64,000 bases of DNA. Source: Periplaneta americana (lineage: Eukaryota > Arthropoda > Insecta > Blattodea > Blattidae). The DNA lies in assembly GCF_040183065.1 (NCBI RefSeq), contig NC_091123.1, forward strand, positions 8,067,001 through 8,131,000. The letters run 5' to 3'. This document shows positions 52,201-64,000 of the stretch, piece by piece. A program made the translations under genes and the position numbers. A model generated the notes under the pieces. That model saw only the letters and a program-made list of their open reading frames with translations. It did not search any database and was not told the origin of the DNA. Numbering within the stretch: the stretch's first letter is position 1; every line of letters starts with the position of its first letter.

Positions 52201-52804
52201 TGATTCCACATTGGGATATACAATTTGAAGATTTTCTGCCTAATAAAACGACTGAGTTCCAGTGATGTGCTTGTTTTATCAGTCTGTGATAACAAATGAG
52301 CACGTTAGTGAAGGTATTCATCGACGAGGAAATCTTTCAGATCACTTGGGTAACAAGTTAGTAGCACTTTTGCACGATCCTGAACCTCTGGAATGTCTAG
52401 CTCAAGTCTTTTCAAATGAAACTGGAAATACAAAACCGTCGCCTTAGGCCAGGGCCTACTGTGAACTACTGGATAAAATGGAAAATAACAGCGTAAACAC
52501 TCTGAACCACGCCCATGTCCAGCTGAACTTGTTTAATTCTGTCCATCTGTTTCTGCTCGCTTCATTTACTCTGGTTTTCTGTTCAGGTACAGCAGAGGAG
52601 GCAAGACCTGTCCTGCGATGTTATCATGTGCCGTGGCTATGTCACCAATGGGTATGGAGGGGGAAGACAGGTTTTAGTCTGAGATAAACTTCGTGTCAAT
52701 AGATTCGTATAATATTAACCATCCTGAAACAAACGCTCTTTCTGATACCTCATTCTGTTCCTTCTCTCATGGTCCACATGCTAGGTCTTGCTTCCTCATA
52801 TATA

Positions 52805-52985
52805 ATTTTGCTAGCGGTTACCTTGCCTGCCACTGAATCTGAGACTTGGAGGTTCAAACCTGGATGAAGGTAAGTGTGATCAAGTCCTGAGAATGGCTTC
52901 CTTCAGAAGAGAAGTAAACCTAGGAAGCCTTTATCTTAGATATACGACAACCCTCTTCCTGGATGAGAAGACTATAGACAAAATG
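52805..52985 (+). mobile_element. Possible tRNA-derived SINE
   Basis: GCTAGCGGTTACCTTGCCTG and GGAGGTTCAAACCTGG are A- and B-box-like and spaced as in a tRNA. The downstream body is unlike the other SINEs. No target duplication was found. Confidence 0.45.
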
Positions 52986-53861
52986 TGCTGGCCGTTCACT
53001 GCTTACATCTAATTGCAATTCTGGGAGTAGTACAGCAAGTCCGTATCATCGCTGTTATTCCAAAATCTCGTAACTCCACAAAACACGCTTTTCAGTAAGA
53101 ACAAAAATAGTAATGGATCGTAAACAAATGCTTCACAAAATGTAACTGCCAGAACGTCGCAGTGACCATTTACCAGATTTGTGTTAAGAGAATAAAGCAC
53201 CAAAAACTCTTGTATACCTAAACATTAACTATACGAGGTTTTGTTAACAGATGTGCTATCATTCGAATGTACGGTACTTAGTTTTGTATTTTGTCATTTG
53301 CGGAAAATATATTGTTCGTTTTCTATAACCATTGAGGATCGATATTTTGCAACCATTAAGCCTATAACCTAGATTTCAGTGGTGTTCGAATTTAGGAGGT
53401 TATGGAATAACAGTAATGATATGACTGTTCTAGGTTTATCATCATCCATACACACACACATACATACATACGAGGGTTGTTCAATACGGACTGATCATGA
53501 TTTTTTTTTATCAGCACAGATTTCACAAAAGAAAGGATAGTAATTTTTCTTTTGTCCTGTCATGGCACAGATTAAAGATTGTGTTGGTAATGAGCAATTC
53601 GATTAGAATATGCATAAGATTGTTTAGGGTGTAGTATAGGCAGTAAGTTGTCTTGACATTTTGTATGTATCGTAAAAAATTCCTTCTGTGGCTTATTCAC
53701 TGTTACAGGGGCCTAACAGAGAATATTTTCTTTTCCTCAGTATTTCCAGGGGTGACATACGGTACAGTGTTTGGGGGTATCAGTCAATAACAAACAATGA
53801 TAGAGTTGAACTTTGTTGAGAATCTTTGGTGAAATGCATTATTCCAACAACATAAAAGAAG

Positions 53862-54965
53862 AAGGTGCACGTGGACATGCCCAAGTGACGAAAAGAGATA
53901 TCAGATAGACTATGTAATGGTACAGGAAAGATTCCGAAATTACTTGAAAAAATGCAAAGACTTTACCAAGAGCGGATTTTAACTCAGATCATGTTCTGCT
54001 GATAGTCGAAGTAGAAAAATTTTAAATTATGGTTTATTTAACGACGTTCGCAACTGCCGAGGTTATATCAGCATCGTCAGTATGCCGGAATTTTGTCCCA
54101 CAGGAGTTCTTTTATATGCCAGTTAATCTACTGACATGAGCCTGTCGCATTTAAGCACACTTAAATGTCATCAACCTGGGCCTGGATCGAACCTGCAACC
54201 TCGAGCATAGAAGGCCAGCACTATACCAACTGCTCTACAGAGGCCGACTGGCGAAGTAGATATTCGACTGAAGAACATACGAGGAAGGCAGGTGACGAAG
54301 AAATTGAACATGGAAAAACGGAAGAAAGAAGAAAACTTGAAGCAAATTTTGAAGAGAAACCGCCACATTAGAATCCACATTTGAAAATAATAATGAGTAC
54401 TGTACTCATCTACAAAGCTGTATACAGATAACAGCAGAAGAAACGTTAAGATATAGAGAAGATGTGAGAAAATAAATAGAAGAAGGAGCATCTTCTGCGA
54501 ATCTCTGGAAAAAGAACTAAGGAAGAGACTAGTGAAGTGCTTTCTGTGGAGTGTAGCATTATATCGGGCAGAAACATGGACATTACGACGAGGTAAAGAG
54601 AAGCGACTAGAAGCTTTGGAAATGTGGATATGGAGAAGAATAGAGCATGTGAAATGGACAAAAAGAATAAGAAATGAAACTGTGGTAAAAAGACTGGGTG
54701 AAGAAAGAATGATGCTGGAACTGATCAGGAAGAGAAAAAGGAATTGGCTGGGTCACTGGCTGAGAAGAAACTGCCTGCTGAAGGATGCACTGGAAGGAAT
54801 GGTTAATGGAAGAAAAGTTCATGGCAGAAGAAGATAACAGATGATAGACATCATTAAGATATATGGGTCATTTGTGGAGACTAAGTGGGAGGCAGAAAAT
54901 AAGAAAGATTGGAGAATGTGTTTGCCGTGAAAGACCTGCCCTTGGGCACAACACTATGAATGATT
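53862..54965 (+). mobile_element. RTE-like LINE relic split by a SINE
   Basis: Before the SINE, one frame reads RRCTWTCPSDEKRYQIDYVM, then VQERFRNYLKKCKDF, the end of an APE-type endonuclease (TW-x-P...QIDY). After the SINE come RLKNIRGRQVTKK and, from 54532, KCFLWSVALYRAETWTLRRG, EKRLEALEMWIWRRIEHVKW, MMLELIRKRKRNWLGHWLRR and DALEGMVNGRKVHGRRR. Most of the reverse transcriptase is missing, and stops and shifts occur. The same family is at 63478-64000 in reverse. Confidence 0.85.
54016..54251 (-). mobile_element. tRNA-derived SINE inserted in the RTE-like LINE
   Basis: On the minus strand: head GTCGGCCTCTGTAGAGCAGT, B box GCAGGTTCGATCC, body AAGTGTGCTTAAATGCGACA and GGGACAAAATTCCGGCATAC, tail ATAACCTCGGCAGTTGCGAA to AAATAAACCATAATTT. 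The 9-bp target duplication CGAAGTAGA is at 54007-54015 and 54252-54260. It is the same family as 27829-28054. Confidence 0.9.
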
Positions 54966-55939
54966 GAATGAATGTGTGGACATCTACTGCAACTTGTGTG
55001 GTGCCTAACTCTTGTCTTGGTGTCCAACCTTGTATTCGTATGCCTTTTTAATAGCAGGAGATAAATATTAGAGTAGAGGTTGCGTTGTCAATTCGAATAT
55101 ACATATAACAAAATAAATTTGACCGATTAAGCCATACTTCACTAATCCGGCCCTCAATTAGCCAGCTCTTGTAATGTGTTATACTGTGTTACTTATACAT
55201 TAACTCTTGAAACTCAGAAATTTTAACGTCTGAGTAAATAAAATTATTAGGATATACTAGTCTGTTTGTGTTAATTGTTACTGCAATTGATACTAATTAG
55301 TAATTGCAGTAGCATAAAGGGCAGGGTTACTGGTCCTTATGACATCGCAAGTTGTGAGGCACGCGATGCTGGCCACGTGTGGAACATTCTAATTTTAATT
55401 TAGAAGTGCATGTGCAGTTGTTGGTGCTACTTATAACATTGAATTTAATGAAGAATTAAACATCTGGGCAAGGAATGACTGATTGCAAGAGTCTACTGCA
55501 TTAGCATTGTAAATAAATAAATCAGTCAATACTGTCACACCTGTACGTACACAAATCACAATTTTGTAAGTAGTTTGCTTAAGATTTTCTCTATACTGTT
55601 CATGTACTTCTAGTATGCTATAAAAGTATGTATACAATAGATAGGATATTTAGTAGGAACTATCTGCAACATGTGCAAGACATGTGGTCCACCATGGCAA
55701 GATCACTAATTGTATATACAAACTAATCGATTTTCTCCAAATTTTAGCTGGTCTCGCAAAATGGATTCCACTTTCGTCATGACGACATAAAAATACATTA
55801 GTGCGAATTTCACTGTAACTGAAGGGAAGTTATCCATTAAGGCATGTAGTAGAGTGACATTTTGTCCATCACACAACTGTCACCAATGCAAAAAGTCATT
55901 GGTGGAAGAAAGTTCCTCGAGTGCTGTTGCAACAGGAAT

Positions 55940-55941
<2 letters not shown>

Positions 55942-55970
<29 letters not shown>
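55942..55970. repeat. (CT)n microsatellite
   Basis: About 14 TC units. Confidence 0.95.
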
Positions 55971-55973
<3 letters not shown>

Positions 55974-56099
55974 GTTCTGGTTTTCCCTTCATTCATGCAG
56001 TTTGATGTAGTGAATATGTTTGGGAGGTCCTGGTCGTGTTCCTTTGCAATATTCAAAGAACAGTTTACCAGGATTCAGAGGACTGCATGACATGCAAAT

Positions 56100-57740
56100 A
56101 ATCATTGCCATGGCAATATGAGACCTAGTATAACAAATGAATGCCATTAAATTAATAGTTCAAATGTTTAGCCCCTTAAAACAAAGACTTCCTTTGGATT
56201 GATTTGCTTCTTTTTCCAAACATGGAGCAGTATTACCAACGTAACAGTGAATGGCCACAGATCCAGTTGTCAAGGCCTTGTAAAAATATGAGCTGTGCTG
56301 TGTGTTTTAACACTAATAGAAATACTGGGACAGGTGCAATACAGTGAATAGCAATTACAAGAAGCCATAAAAAATCATGATCAGCCTTAAACCTTTGTCA
56401 CATGTGCTTATATATAACATTTTATCAATTTCTAACTAATCTGTCTATCAACCTGGCTATCCATCCAGTCTCTCTCTTTGTATCAAGGGAAAGAAATATA
56501 AAAATAAACATGTCTTTATCCTAGACCATCCATATCAAACCAAGAATAAAGATCCATACACTAAATGGTAACAATCCATTTTACATCACCTCCTTCATGA
56601 GACAACATCGTCACCTGTCAAATTCCTGGATGTTCTGGGCACTCATCAACAATACAACTACATTGACATTTGCAACCCTCCAAGATTCCGATCTTTTCAT
56701 TCAAAATATTCCCACCACCTCTTTTGGCACAACCACAAAATTCTCTCTTCTGACTCCTGAACCCCCAAAACCTCGAACATCTAACAACAAGGAATTTGTT
56801 GTAGTGATGAAGGCATTCCCTTAGAAAAACCTAACACCAAGCTGCTGGAAGAATTCAGACAACAACATTTCAGTATCAGACAGTTGTGTAGTGTGGTGTT
56901 GAGCGCTGCAGATAAAGAAATGCTGCTCATCTCATTTTGTGGAAGACACTACATACCGCAGAACAACTGCTGTTGGGAGTCTGCATCATGGGTAAAAAGT
57001 ACCAAAAAAAATTATCATTTTCTAGCGACCTGGTGGTAAATTTGCAAAATTCGGACATACCGCCAGTGGTTGCACAGCACCTAAAATTTATTTTCAGTGC
57101 GCGAATAGCCCTTAAACTTCTCAACACAGGTCATCGGAGAACATAAAATTGTATGCTACATAAGCACGTTTGTGGACAAGGATTACATTTTTCGTTGATA
57201 TTTGTGTAGCAGGGCGCCTTGTAATACGTGTAAAATAATTCAACAATTACTAATCTGTATACATACGCAGGTTTACGAAATGAGGTGGTCTGGCTAGATG
57301 TGGATAGCCTATAGGGGATGGGGATAAAAAAATTGTTACATAATAAAGTGTATTTCCTTTCGTTTAGTTCATGATTGAAATAGTATCAATTTGTCAGAAA
57401 ACCAGTGTACAACGCCTGGTTGTAACATCATCTTGTATAGATTGGGGAAAAAATTATTTCTCATTTCATATGAATAGCAATTACGATGTTGATCATTAGA
57501 GATCAATGAAAGTCTTCAGTTTCACCAACGTAACCAGCAGCTCAGGTAATCACTAGTATTGCCATCAGATGAGTATGTATTTAAAGCAAGTTGTTCAGCG
57601 AGAGAAAGAAAGAAACAATGACGCATAGTAAGTGGCTGGAGAACTAGGAATATAAGAGAGAACGTAATGACTAAGTATCAAAGAGGTGTGCATTTTTTAA
57701 AATCGAAAGTTGTAAATTACAATACATAGCACAAGTTCAG
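56100..57740. other. Unassigned DNA
   Basis: Some open stretches, such as 56597-56824 and 56937-57146, have no recognised domain. Wording like KPNTKLLEEFRQQHFSIRQL in one frame near 56830 may be a decayed protein, but I cannot place it. Confidence 0.35.
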
Positions 57741-57744
57741 GTCA

Positions 57745-58340
57745 ATGCGATCTATGCATATTAGACGCATATGTTCATTAAAGGTAATGTCAGTTTATAA
57801 TCTGTTCATTTACAGAACCTTGATATTCCTTAGATCCAACATAAATCTTTATCAGACTAGATCAGATATACATTCCTTCAACACTAGAAATAAAGGTAAT
57901 TTAGATTACACAAGGTGCAAATTGAGCGTGAGCTCAAATACTTGCTTTTTTAATGGGATAAATATATTTAATAAGCTACCATTGGAGGCGAGAAAGATAC
58001 CAATAAATAGATGGCTGCCGAACAGACCTTTCTATTCAGTGAATGAATTCGTGGAGTATGATGTAAATATTGTATTTTAGAAATGTAACCCTTTCCTTAT
58101 ATTTTAATTTTTCTCTTTGTATTTAATTATATCTTTTGTCCTTATATAAATAGTGCTTGTTTATTTGACTATGTATGTTTATTTGCTTATTATGATTTAT
58201 TTGTCTATATTTATTTGTGCTAAGTTTATTTGTTTGTGCATGTGTGGGTGTATATGTGCGCCTGTATATTATCGAACATGACGATGTCATATCCAGACCT
58301 TATACACAGGTTTCTGCCAAATAAATATGATTATTACTGT
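57745..58340 (+). mobile_element. LINE C-terminal and 3' UTR fragment
   Basis: The open frame 57745-58080 contains RSDIHSFNTRNKGNLDYTRC and FNGINIFNKLPLEARKIPIN, then PFYSVNEFVEYD. TRNK...N-YNKLP is the typical end of CR1/jockey-type ORF2 proteins in insects. The 3' UTR runs to CAAATAAATATGATTATTA, an A/T-rich LINE-like end. Confidence 0.8.
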
Positions 58341-58533
58341 AGAAGAATGTAAACAAAATTGGTTTATGTAATAAAAATATTGTAAGCATAATACTTTGTA
58401 GTTGTTTGTAGCCACATCATTCTCACAGCGTTATATTCATTTCCATCAAAGACATTTTATAGTTTAACCATTTCCATATGTGTTTCCGAATGGAGCGGCC
58501 ATTAATAGCATCAAAAGTTCAAGGATTTCGGCT

Positions 58534-58745
58534 ATAGATGTCACTAATAGGTAAGAAGTTTAGAGTTCTGAAATATAGATGTCACTAAGAGCAAAGAAGA
58601 TAGCAAGAAAGTTTACAGATCACACTATAGATGTCGATAAGAGTAAAAATGATGCGAAGGAAGTTTACGGATCATAAATATAGATGTCGCTAAGAGTAAA
58701 AAAGATTGCAAGAAAGTTTCCAGATCACAAACATAGATGGCGCCA
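58534..58745. repeat. 52-53-bp tandem repeat, four units
   Basis: Each unit starts ATAGATGTC and ends near GAAAGTTTnCAGATCACAA. The units are moderately diverged. Confidence 0.88.
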
Positions 58746-58795
58746 GGAACAATAAAAACAAAAGAAAACGCCAAAGAACTTAAGGAGGTTTCAAA

Positions 58796-59165
58796 GATCT
58801 TAGCAAGGTAATTTTTTGACCTTCAAAAACGACAAAAAATTTTTCGATGCATTCCAAAGCAGTTAAGCAAGTTCCAAAGATCTTAGCAAGGTTTCAAAGA
58901 TCTTAACAAGATTTCAAAGATCTTAGCAAGGTAATTTTTTGACCTTCAAAAACGACAAAAAATTTTTCGATGCATTCCAAAGCAGTTAAGCAAGTTCCAA
59001 AGATCTTAGCAAGGTTTCAAAGATCTTAACAAGATTTCAAACATCTTAGCAAGGAAATTTTTTGACCTTCAAAAACGACAAAAAATTTTTCGATGCATTC
59101 CAAAGCAGTTAAGCAAGTTCCAAAGATCTTAGCAAGGTTTCAAACATCTTAGCAAGGAAATTTTT
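58796..59165. repeat. 123-bp tandem repeat, about three units, with inner subrepeats
   Basis: The unit holds TTTTTTGACCTTCAAAAACG, AAATTTTTCGATGCATTCCA and several copies of TTTCAAAGATCTTAGCAAGG. The period is 123 bp (starts at 58807, 58930 and 59053). The units are nearly identical. Confidence 0.92.
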
Positions 59166-59519
59166 CTCGGACCCGGGACCCTTTCGCACCCGGGACCACC
59201 GGATGTGATGTACAGGAAAGTTACGTCATATTTCACAGTTTCTAGAAAGGAAATTTTCTTGGACTCGGAAGAATTGAATGGTGGCGACATCTATATCAAT
59301 TTTTGTTGCTTGTAACATAAATAAATAGGTAATTGAGGAAGGATCATGCCGGTACAACGCATTATGTTTATTACATTACAAATCCATAGGCCTATACATA
59401 ATTCAAAGCTACGAATTCAAGTATGGAAGACAAATTATAGCAAGCTTAAACCAATTATCGTCTTTAGTCTAAAAATGAAATTTTCGTCTAATAAATGTCT
59501 CAAAAGCATTGCTGAATGT

Positions 59520-59930
59520 ATGTATGTATTTATTTACACTGCAAGTGGGCAAGCACCCGGTGGCAGTGGTACAAACAATATAAACAATACATAATAAAAT
59601 TACAATACACTATACAATTATACAACACACAATACAATTAGATACACAATATGATTATACATATTAATTACAATACATAAAATAACCTAATTAATAATAT
59701 ACTAATCCGTGGCGATACAGCCACATAATAAAATTTCAATACACTACACAATTATACAACACACAATACAATTAGATACACAATATTATTATTATTAATA
59801 CATAAAATAACCTAATTAATAATATAATAATAATCCGTGGCGCTACAGCCAGTGAAGGGCCTTGACAGACCAGCTGGCCTCACGCCCACATGCCGAAGCA
59901 GAGGTTGACGATCATCCAACCAGAACCTAA
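59520..59930. repeat. Dispersed repeat with 133-bp internal tandem duplication
   Basis: ATAATAAAATTnCAATACAC and the following ACAnCACAATACAATTAGAT occur twice, 133 bp apart. The right end GTGGCGCTACAGCCAGTGAA, then CAGCTGGCCTCACGCCCACA, resembles a high-copy insect LINE/SINE segment I remember. Confidence 0.65.
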
Positions 59931-61328
59931 TTTTACATTACAATCTACATAAGTTTCACATTGTGATAATCTTTCACTTTACTCTCATTTCACTCACTGA
60001 ATGTTTTGAAACTTCCCAGACGCCAATTATTATATATTACGGCGCTTTCATACTGTAAATTACGAACCACAGAAACGTATTTTTCCATCAAACTTCTTTA
60101 ATACTTAGCCATTTACATATTTTGACAGTGCTCGAACTACTCTGCTATATTTAATCTTTTCCACAGTCTATACTATAGTCAAGAAGCTAGAGTTGTGAGG
60201 GTTCCAGGAATAGACTACCTGTACTATTTGGCTTGTCGCGATAGTAGCGATCCTAGTGGTTAGCAACTATCTATGTGTGCATATTTACTACGTATTGAAC
60301 TTCTTGACTGTATATGGTAGATTGTGGTAAAACCTGTACAGATATTCCATCTCACACACACTCGTATAAACCTTCTAAACGTAAGAAAAATACTCTTGCT
60401 CACTTAAAGTTATACAACATCTCTAATTCTCTCCTCCTTTCCAAATAAATTATCCATTTATACCATGATCAGATCACCTCCTAACATTGTATATGTAAAC
60501 ATAACCTCTCCAATTTTGCATACCCATTTACGTAAGATCGTGTACCTTATGCACATCAATAATGTAATTCTTGTTCATACATGTCCTCGTGCAGCAATAT
60601 AAGGCTTTGAAAGGAGGGAGCGGGAATCTTTATTAACAGACATAGAAATACTGCGAACACACCACAAATACTACTTTGTTCTAAAAATATAATAAAAGAA
60701 AAATTACGAAAATAGTTATGATCAATTTTAACAAATTTCCTTGGCTTTCTTATTTCCTGTTGCAGTAAATATTGGGTTACCATACAAATCATCCCTGAAT
60801 GAGATATATATACACCATATCTCAAACATGAATTCAATGGTTTTTTTTTTTACCAATTCCTATTTATTACTGAAAATACTGAAAGTATGACTTTTTTTTT
60901 TTTTCCAAAACCTTCCATTTTAGGTTTCTTTTTTCAGGCCAAAATCTACTATCGTATCTTACATTTTAATTGAGAAACTATTAAGTAATCTATTAAGTAC
61001 ATAGATTGGTATAAAATATTAACAAGATAAACATGTACCAATATTTAAAAATTGGCTCGTCTATTTTAAAGCTCCTTCCTATACAAATAATAAAGTGAAA
61101 TTGCAGATTTTGGCACCAAACCATTGAAATGCCAGATATTTCGTAAGGATTTGCGCCAGTATGATTGGTACCGGTAACAGATTTGTGTAAAAAAATGCAA
61201 CTATTCGTCATAAATTCTTATTCAACTGATATGTGAACTCACGTACCCAACATGAAAAAGGTTTGGTTTGTATTTGACATACAAATGCAATCCAAGTCAC
61301 CCTAGGTGAAAAGCAACCTTACTATTAA

Positions 61329-61330
<2 letters not shown>
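59931..61330. other. Unassigned DNA
   Basis: AT-rich. No gene or repeat recognised. Confidence 0.4.

Positions 61331-61333
<3 letters not shown>

Positions 61334-61402
<69 letters not shown>
61334..61402. repeat. (TA)n microsatellite
   Basis: About 34 TA units. It can form a hairpin and is a likely source of assembly error. Confidence 0.95.
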
Positions 61403-61405
<3 letters not shown>

Positions 61406-61686
61406 ATATATACTGACCCATCCACAACAGGTTTTTTTTACCGTTACCTGCTTTCACCATTAGAAAATGAAAGTACAGAGCAGTTAGTAGCGTTCTATCC
61501 TTGCTGGTAGTGTTCAGGTGTAACAGGAGTGAAACAGACGCTGAGAACCACTGAGTCATGCCTGTCAATTTGGTTTAGTTCGTTAGTGAGTTGACATGTT
61601 ACTCAGATGTGTTAAAAAATGTTATCGTTGTGCTTAAGTTATATAGTTAATTGTTAGTCATGGCAAAACATAAGTGTAGTCTAGAG

Positions 61687-63388
61687 CAGTGATCCCTAAG
61701 TGGTGGTCTGTGGGCGCCAACCAATCCATGACACTATTTACAAGGAACAACTTTTCTTATCTGAATATTTTTATAATAAAAAGGTCCTAAGTAATCATGA
61801 AATTTCTTATGTAAGACATGTTGCAAGAAGCCATAGAAGTGTGTTGACCAAATACTTCCGAGCAATGGGGTGAAAAACTTTTTCTTCAGGTAGATACGGT
61901 ACACATTTTCTATGTAATCAGAACAAATGTTATGTGTTTGTTTATAGTAGTCTATTGAGGTGGTTTTTTCCACATACTTGAACAATCTCAACATTAGTCT
62001 TCAATGTAATAATGTATATATTCACATTAAAGTTACCAACTGCATCAAACATATCCAAGGCATTCACTTCTTTTTAACTAGAGAGGAATGGCACTTGGTA
62101 ATGAGGAACTTCCTTCGTAAATATAGAAAGTGTGTGGATGTTGGAGGTCAGCATTTTCAATGTCATCTGATGAGTGCTTTTTTTTTTTTTTTTAACTAAG
62201 TCTATTTATTTTATATTCATTGTTTAATGTAATAACTTAGTAGTATCATTAGGGGTGTGATTTTTTTATATTAACGAAATACGCGAAATGTTTGAAAACT
62301 TATCTGTATATGCAAAAAGACATAAATCCCACGAAGGTAATAATCTAGAAAATTAATTACATTTAAATTGTGTTGAAATAGCCTGATAGTCACGAAATAG
62401 TACTTGAAAAAATGTTTTTTTTTTTATGAAATACTGACGAAAAGAAATGGATTATACTTCAAAATAAAATAACAAAATTAAATTTGGCTGTCTTCCTAAG
62501 CTCTGCGTTAGCTGTAAACACTGAATCCTACAATGTCTTTGCAGAAACCACAGAGTATGCATACTAACTCTGATTTTCAATTGGGTTGCCACCTGTTCAG
62601 CTTCTGATGGGATTGTCCCAGAATTAGAAACACTATCCCGGATCCCAGGTAAACATTTCTGTCCTGCCTATGCAGATTTTGAGAGCATCAAAGAACAATA
62701 TACTGCTCTTTTAATGACATTCGGTGCTCTCGTGGTGCGAGTAAAAAGTGCTCGCGAGCACAAAAGCTCCTGAGGTCCTTTTTTCAATGTAGACTTTGTT
62801 GTACACTCAGAACAAATAGTCTTCATATCCATTATACTATTTTAACGACCTGATAGGCCTTCCTGTATTTCATGATGTAATCCCTTTCAATTCAATGTGG
62901 ACTTGTCAGAAGAACCAAGATTATTCAAGAGAACAGTATGGCTGCTCGTGAGGAGCTTGAATTGACAGATCTCCAATTTTCCTTAGTCCTGAAATATTTG
63001 TTTCAAAATGAGAACTTCAGTCTTTGGGAAGCAGAAGATACACAAATGTTTAAAATACTAGGAAATGTTTCTCTCAAATGTGTAGCTATGTTTGGAACAA
63101 CCTACCTACGGGGAAAAATCTTTCTCACTTATGAAATACATCAATAAAAAAGCACCATCACTATTAATTTATTGATTCACATCTAAGGGACTTCTCCTTA
63201 CACATTGCTAGAATAACATTAAGTTCAAAGATCTCGTTATCCTGGTGAGTGTTTCAAAAATGTGTACTTTATTTGTTATTTAATTTATTTATATATTCAT
63301 ACATTAAACCTATTCGTCTTCATGGTGCTCGCTCACATAGTATTACATGTGGACGGTGCTCACAATCTTAAAAGGTTGAGAACTCCTG
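61687..63388 (+). mobile_element. hAT transposon relic
   Basis: The left end CAGTGATCCCTAAGTGGTGG and the right end (reversed) CAGGAGTTCTCAACCTTTTA have hAT CAG-type starts. The flanking octamers share 5 of 8 bases. From about 62890 the plus strand has MAAREELELTDLQFSLVLKY, then KCVAMFGTTYLRGKIFLTYE and further eroded wording. That matches the C-terminal end of ZBED5/FAM200-type hAT transposases (LQ-x-LIDLQ..., L-x-MFGSTYVCEQTFS). The ends are not alike enough to be certain that both belong to one copy. Confidence 0.6.
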
Positions 63389-63477
63389 TTCTAAATATAC
63401 ATGGAAACACAAATGTGAGCATGTAGACATTCTCTTAGTACTGATATTTCTTTATGATAAATCTATAGGCTTCATTC

Positions 63478-64000
63478 ATTCATAGTTTTCTACCCAAAGG
63501 GAGAAAATTCACTTCACATCCCGCATTCTCCAATCTTCTCTCTTTTCCATCTTGCTCTTAGTCTCCGCACACAATCCCTATATCTTAATGTTATCTATCA
63601 TCTGAAATTTTCTTCTGCTCCGAACTTTTTCCCGTTCACCATTCCTTCCAGTGCATCTGTCAGTAAGCAGTTTCTTCTTAGCCAATGACCCAACAAATTC
63701 CTTTTTCTTTTGCTGATTAGTTTCAGCATCATTCTTCCTTCACCCACTCTTTCTAACACAGCTTAATTTCTTATTCTGTCTGTCCACTTCACACGTTCCA
63801 TTCTTCTCCATATCCATATTTCAAGTGTTTCTAGTCGCTTCTCTTCACTTCGTCATAATGTCCATGTTTCTAAACCAGACAATGCTACACCCCATACAAA
63901 GCACTTCAATAGTCTCTTCCTTAGTTTTTTTTTCCAGAGGTCTGCAGAAGATGCTCTTTTTCTATTAAAAGCTTCCTTTGCCATTGCTATGCTCCTTTTG
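63478..64000 (-). mobile_element. RTE-like LINE relic, runs off the window
   Basis: The minus strand from the window end reads AMAKEAFNRKRASSADLWKK, KLRKRLLKCFVWGVALSGLE, KRLETLEIWIWRRMERVKWT, MMLKLISKRKRNLLGHWLRR and DALEGMVNGKK. It is the same family and region as 54532-54965, in reverse orientation. Stops interrupt it. The 5' part lies beyond the window. Confidence 0.88.

Noticed and set aside
52587-52670. Possible coding exon with SCDVIMCRGYVTNGYGGGRQ
   Set aside because: The donor is weak, there are no partner exons, and no family was recognised; kept only as a candidate in the gene-poor region.
53470-56390. Mariner-like pair: TACGAGGGTTGTTCAATACG on the left and a reversed CTGATCATGATTTTTT on the right
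   Set aside because: Only 16 bases match, much of it a palindromic TGATCATGA plus T-run, and no transposase lies between them.
1-64000. CRISPR arrays, bacterial operons, rRNA
   Set aside because: The window is spliced eukaryotic DNA. The regular repeats found are minisatellites or tandem duplications without spacers.

Overview
This is a eukaryotic, intron-rich, AT-rich nuclear window that reads as an insect genome. The three recognisable host genes match insect and animal families: SND1/Tudor-SN, WDR77/MEP50 and TMEM9. The repeats are typical of a large, transposon-filled arthropod genome: jockey-, RTE- and CR1-like LINE remnants, tRNA-derived SINEs, mariner and hAT pieces, and many MITEs. 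From remembered repeat families I think of a cockroach or termite (Blattodea), but nothing here proves the order.

Layout. Positions 1-3743 hold the last two coding exons of SND1 (+ strand, partial, continuing upstream of the window). Positions 9827-13997 hold a complete seven-exon WDR77 gene (- strand). Positions 15494-39520 hold a complete five-exon TMEM9-family gene (+ strand). WDR77 and TMEM9 are head to head, and a palindrome with arms of about 0.5 kb fills their shared promoter region. TMEM9 has only 573 coding bases spread over 24 kb, because its introns are packed with mobile elements. Intron 2 holds a composite LINE-tailed element, MITEs and a Tc1/mariner-like relic with a MITE nested in its terminal repeat. 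Intron 3 holds another MITE, a second composite copy and a mariner relic. Intron 4 holds a 28-bp minisatellite, three LINE pieces, a SINE, an ETFRF1/LYRM5-like pseudogene and a nearly intact 3981-bp LTR element that encodes only Gag and protease. From 39521 to 64000 I recognise no host gene. That stretch is MITEs, LINE and SINE relics, tandem repeats, a hAT relic and unassigned DNA.

Functional links. SND1 has a Tudor domain that reads symmetric dimethylarginine, and WDR77 is the obligate partner of PRMT5, which writes that mark. The two genes are neighbours here. TMEM9 is a lysosomal/endosomal membrane protein with no obvious link to them beyond the possible shared promoter with WDR77. Exon boundaries were set by hand from splice consensus, reading phase and remembered homologues, and were not checked by alignment software.
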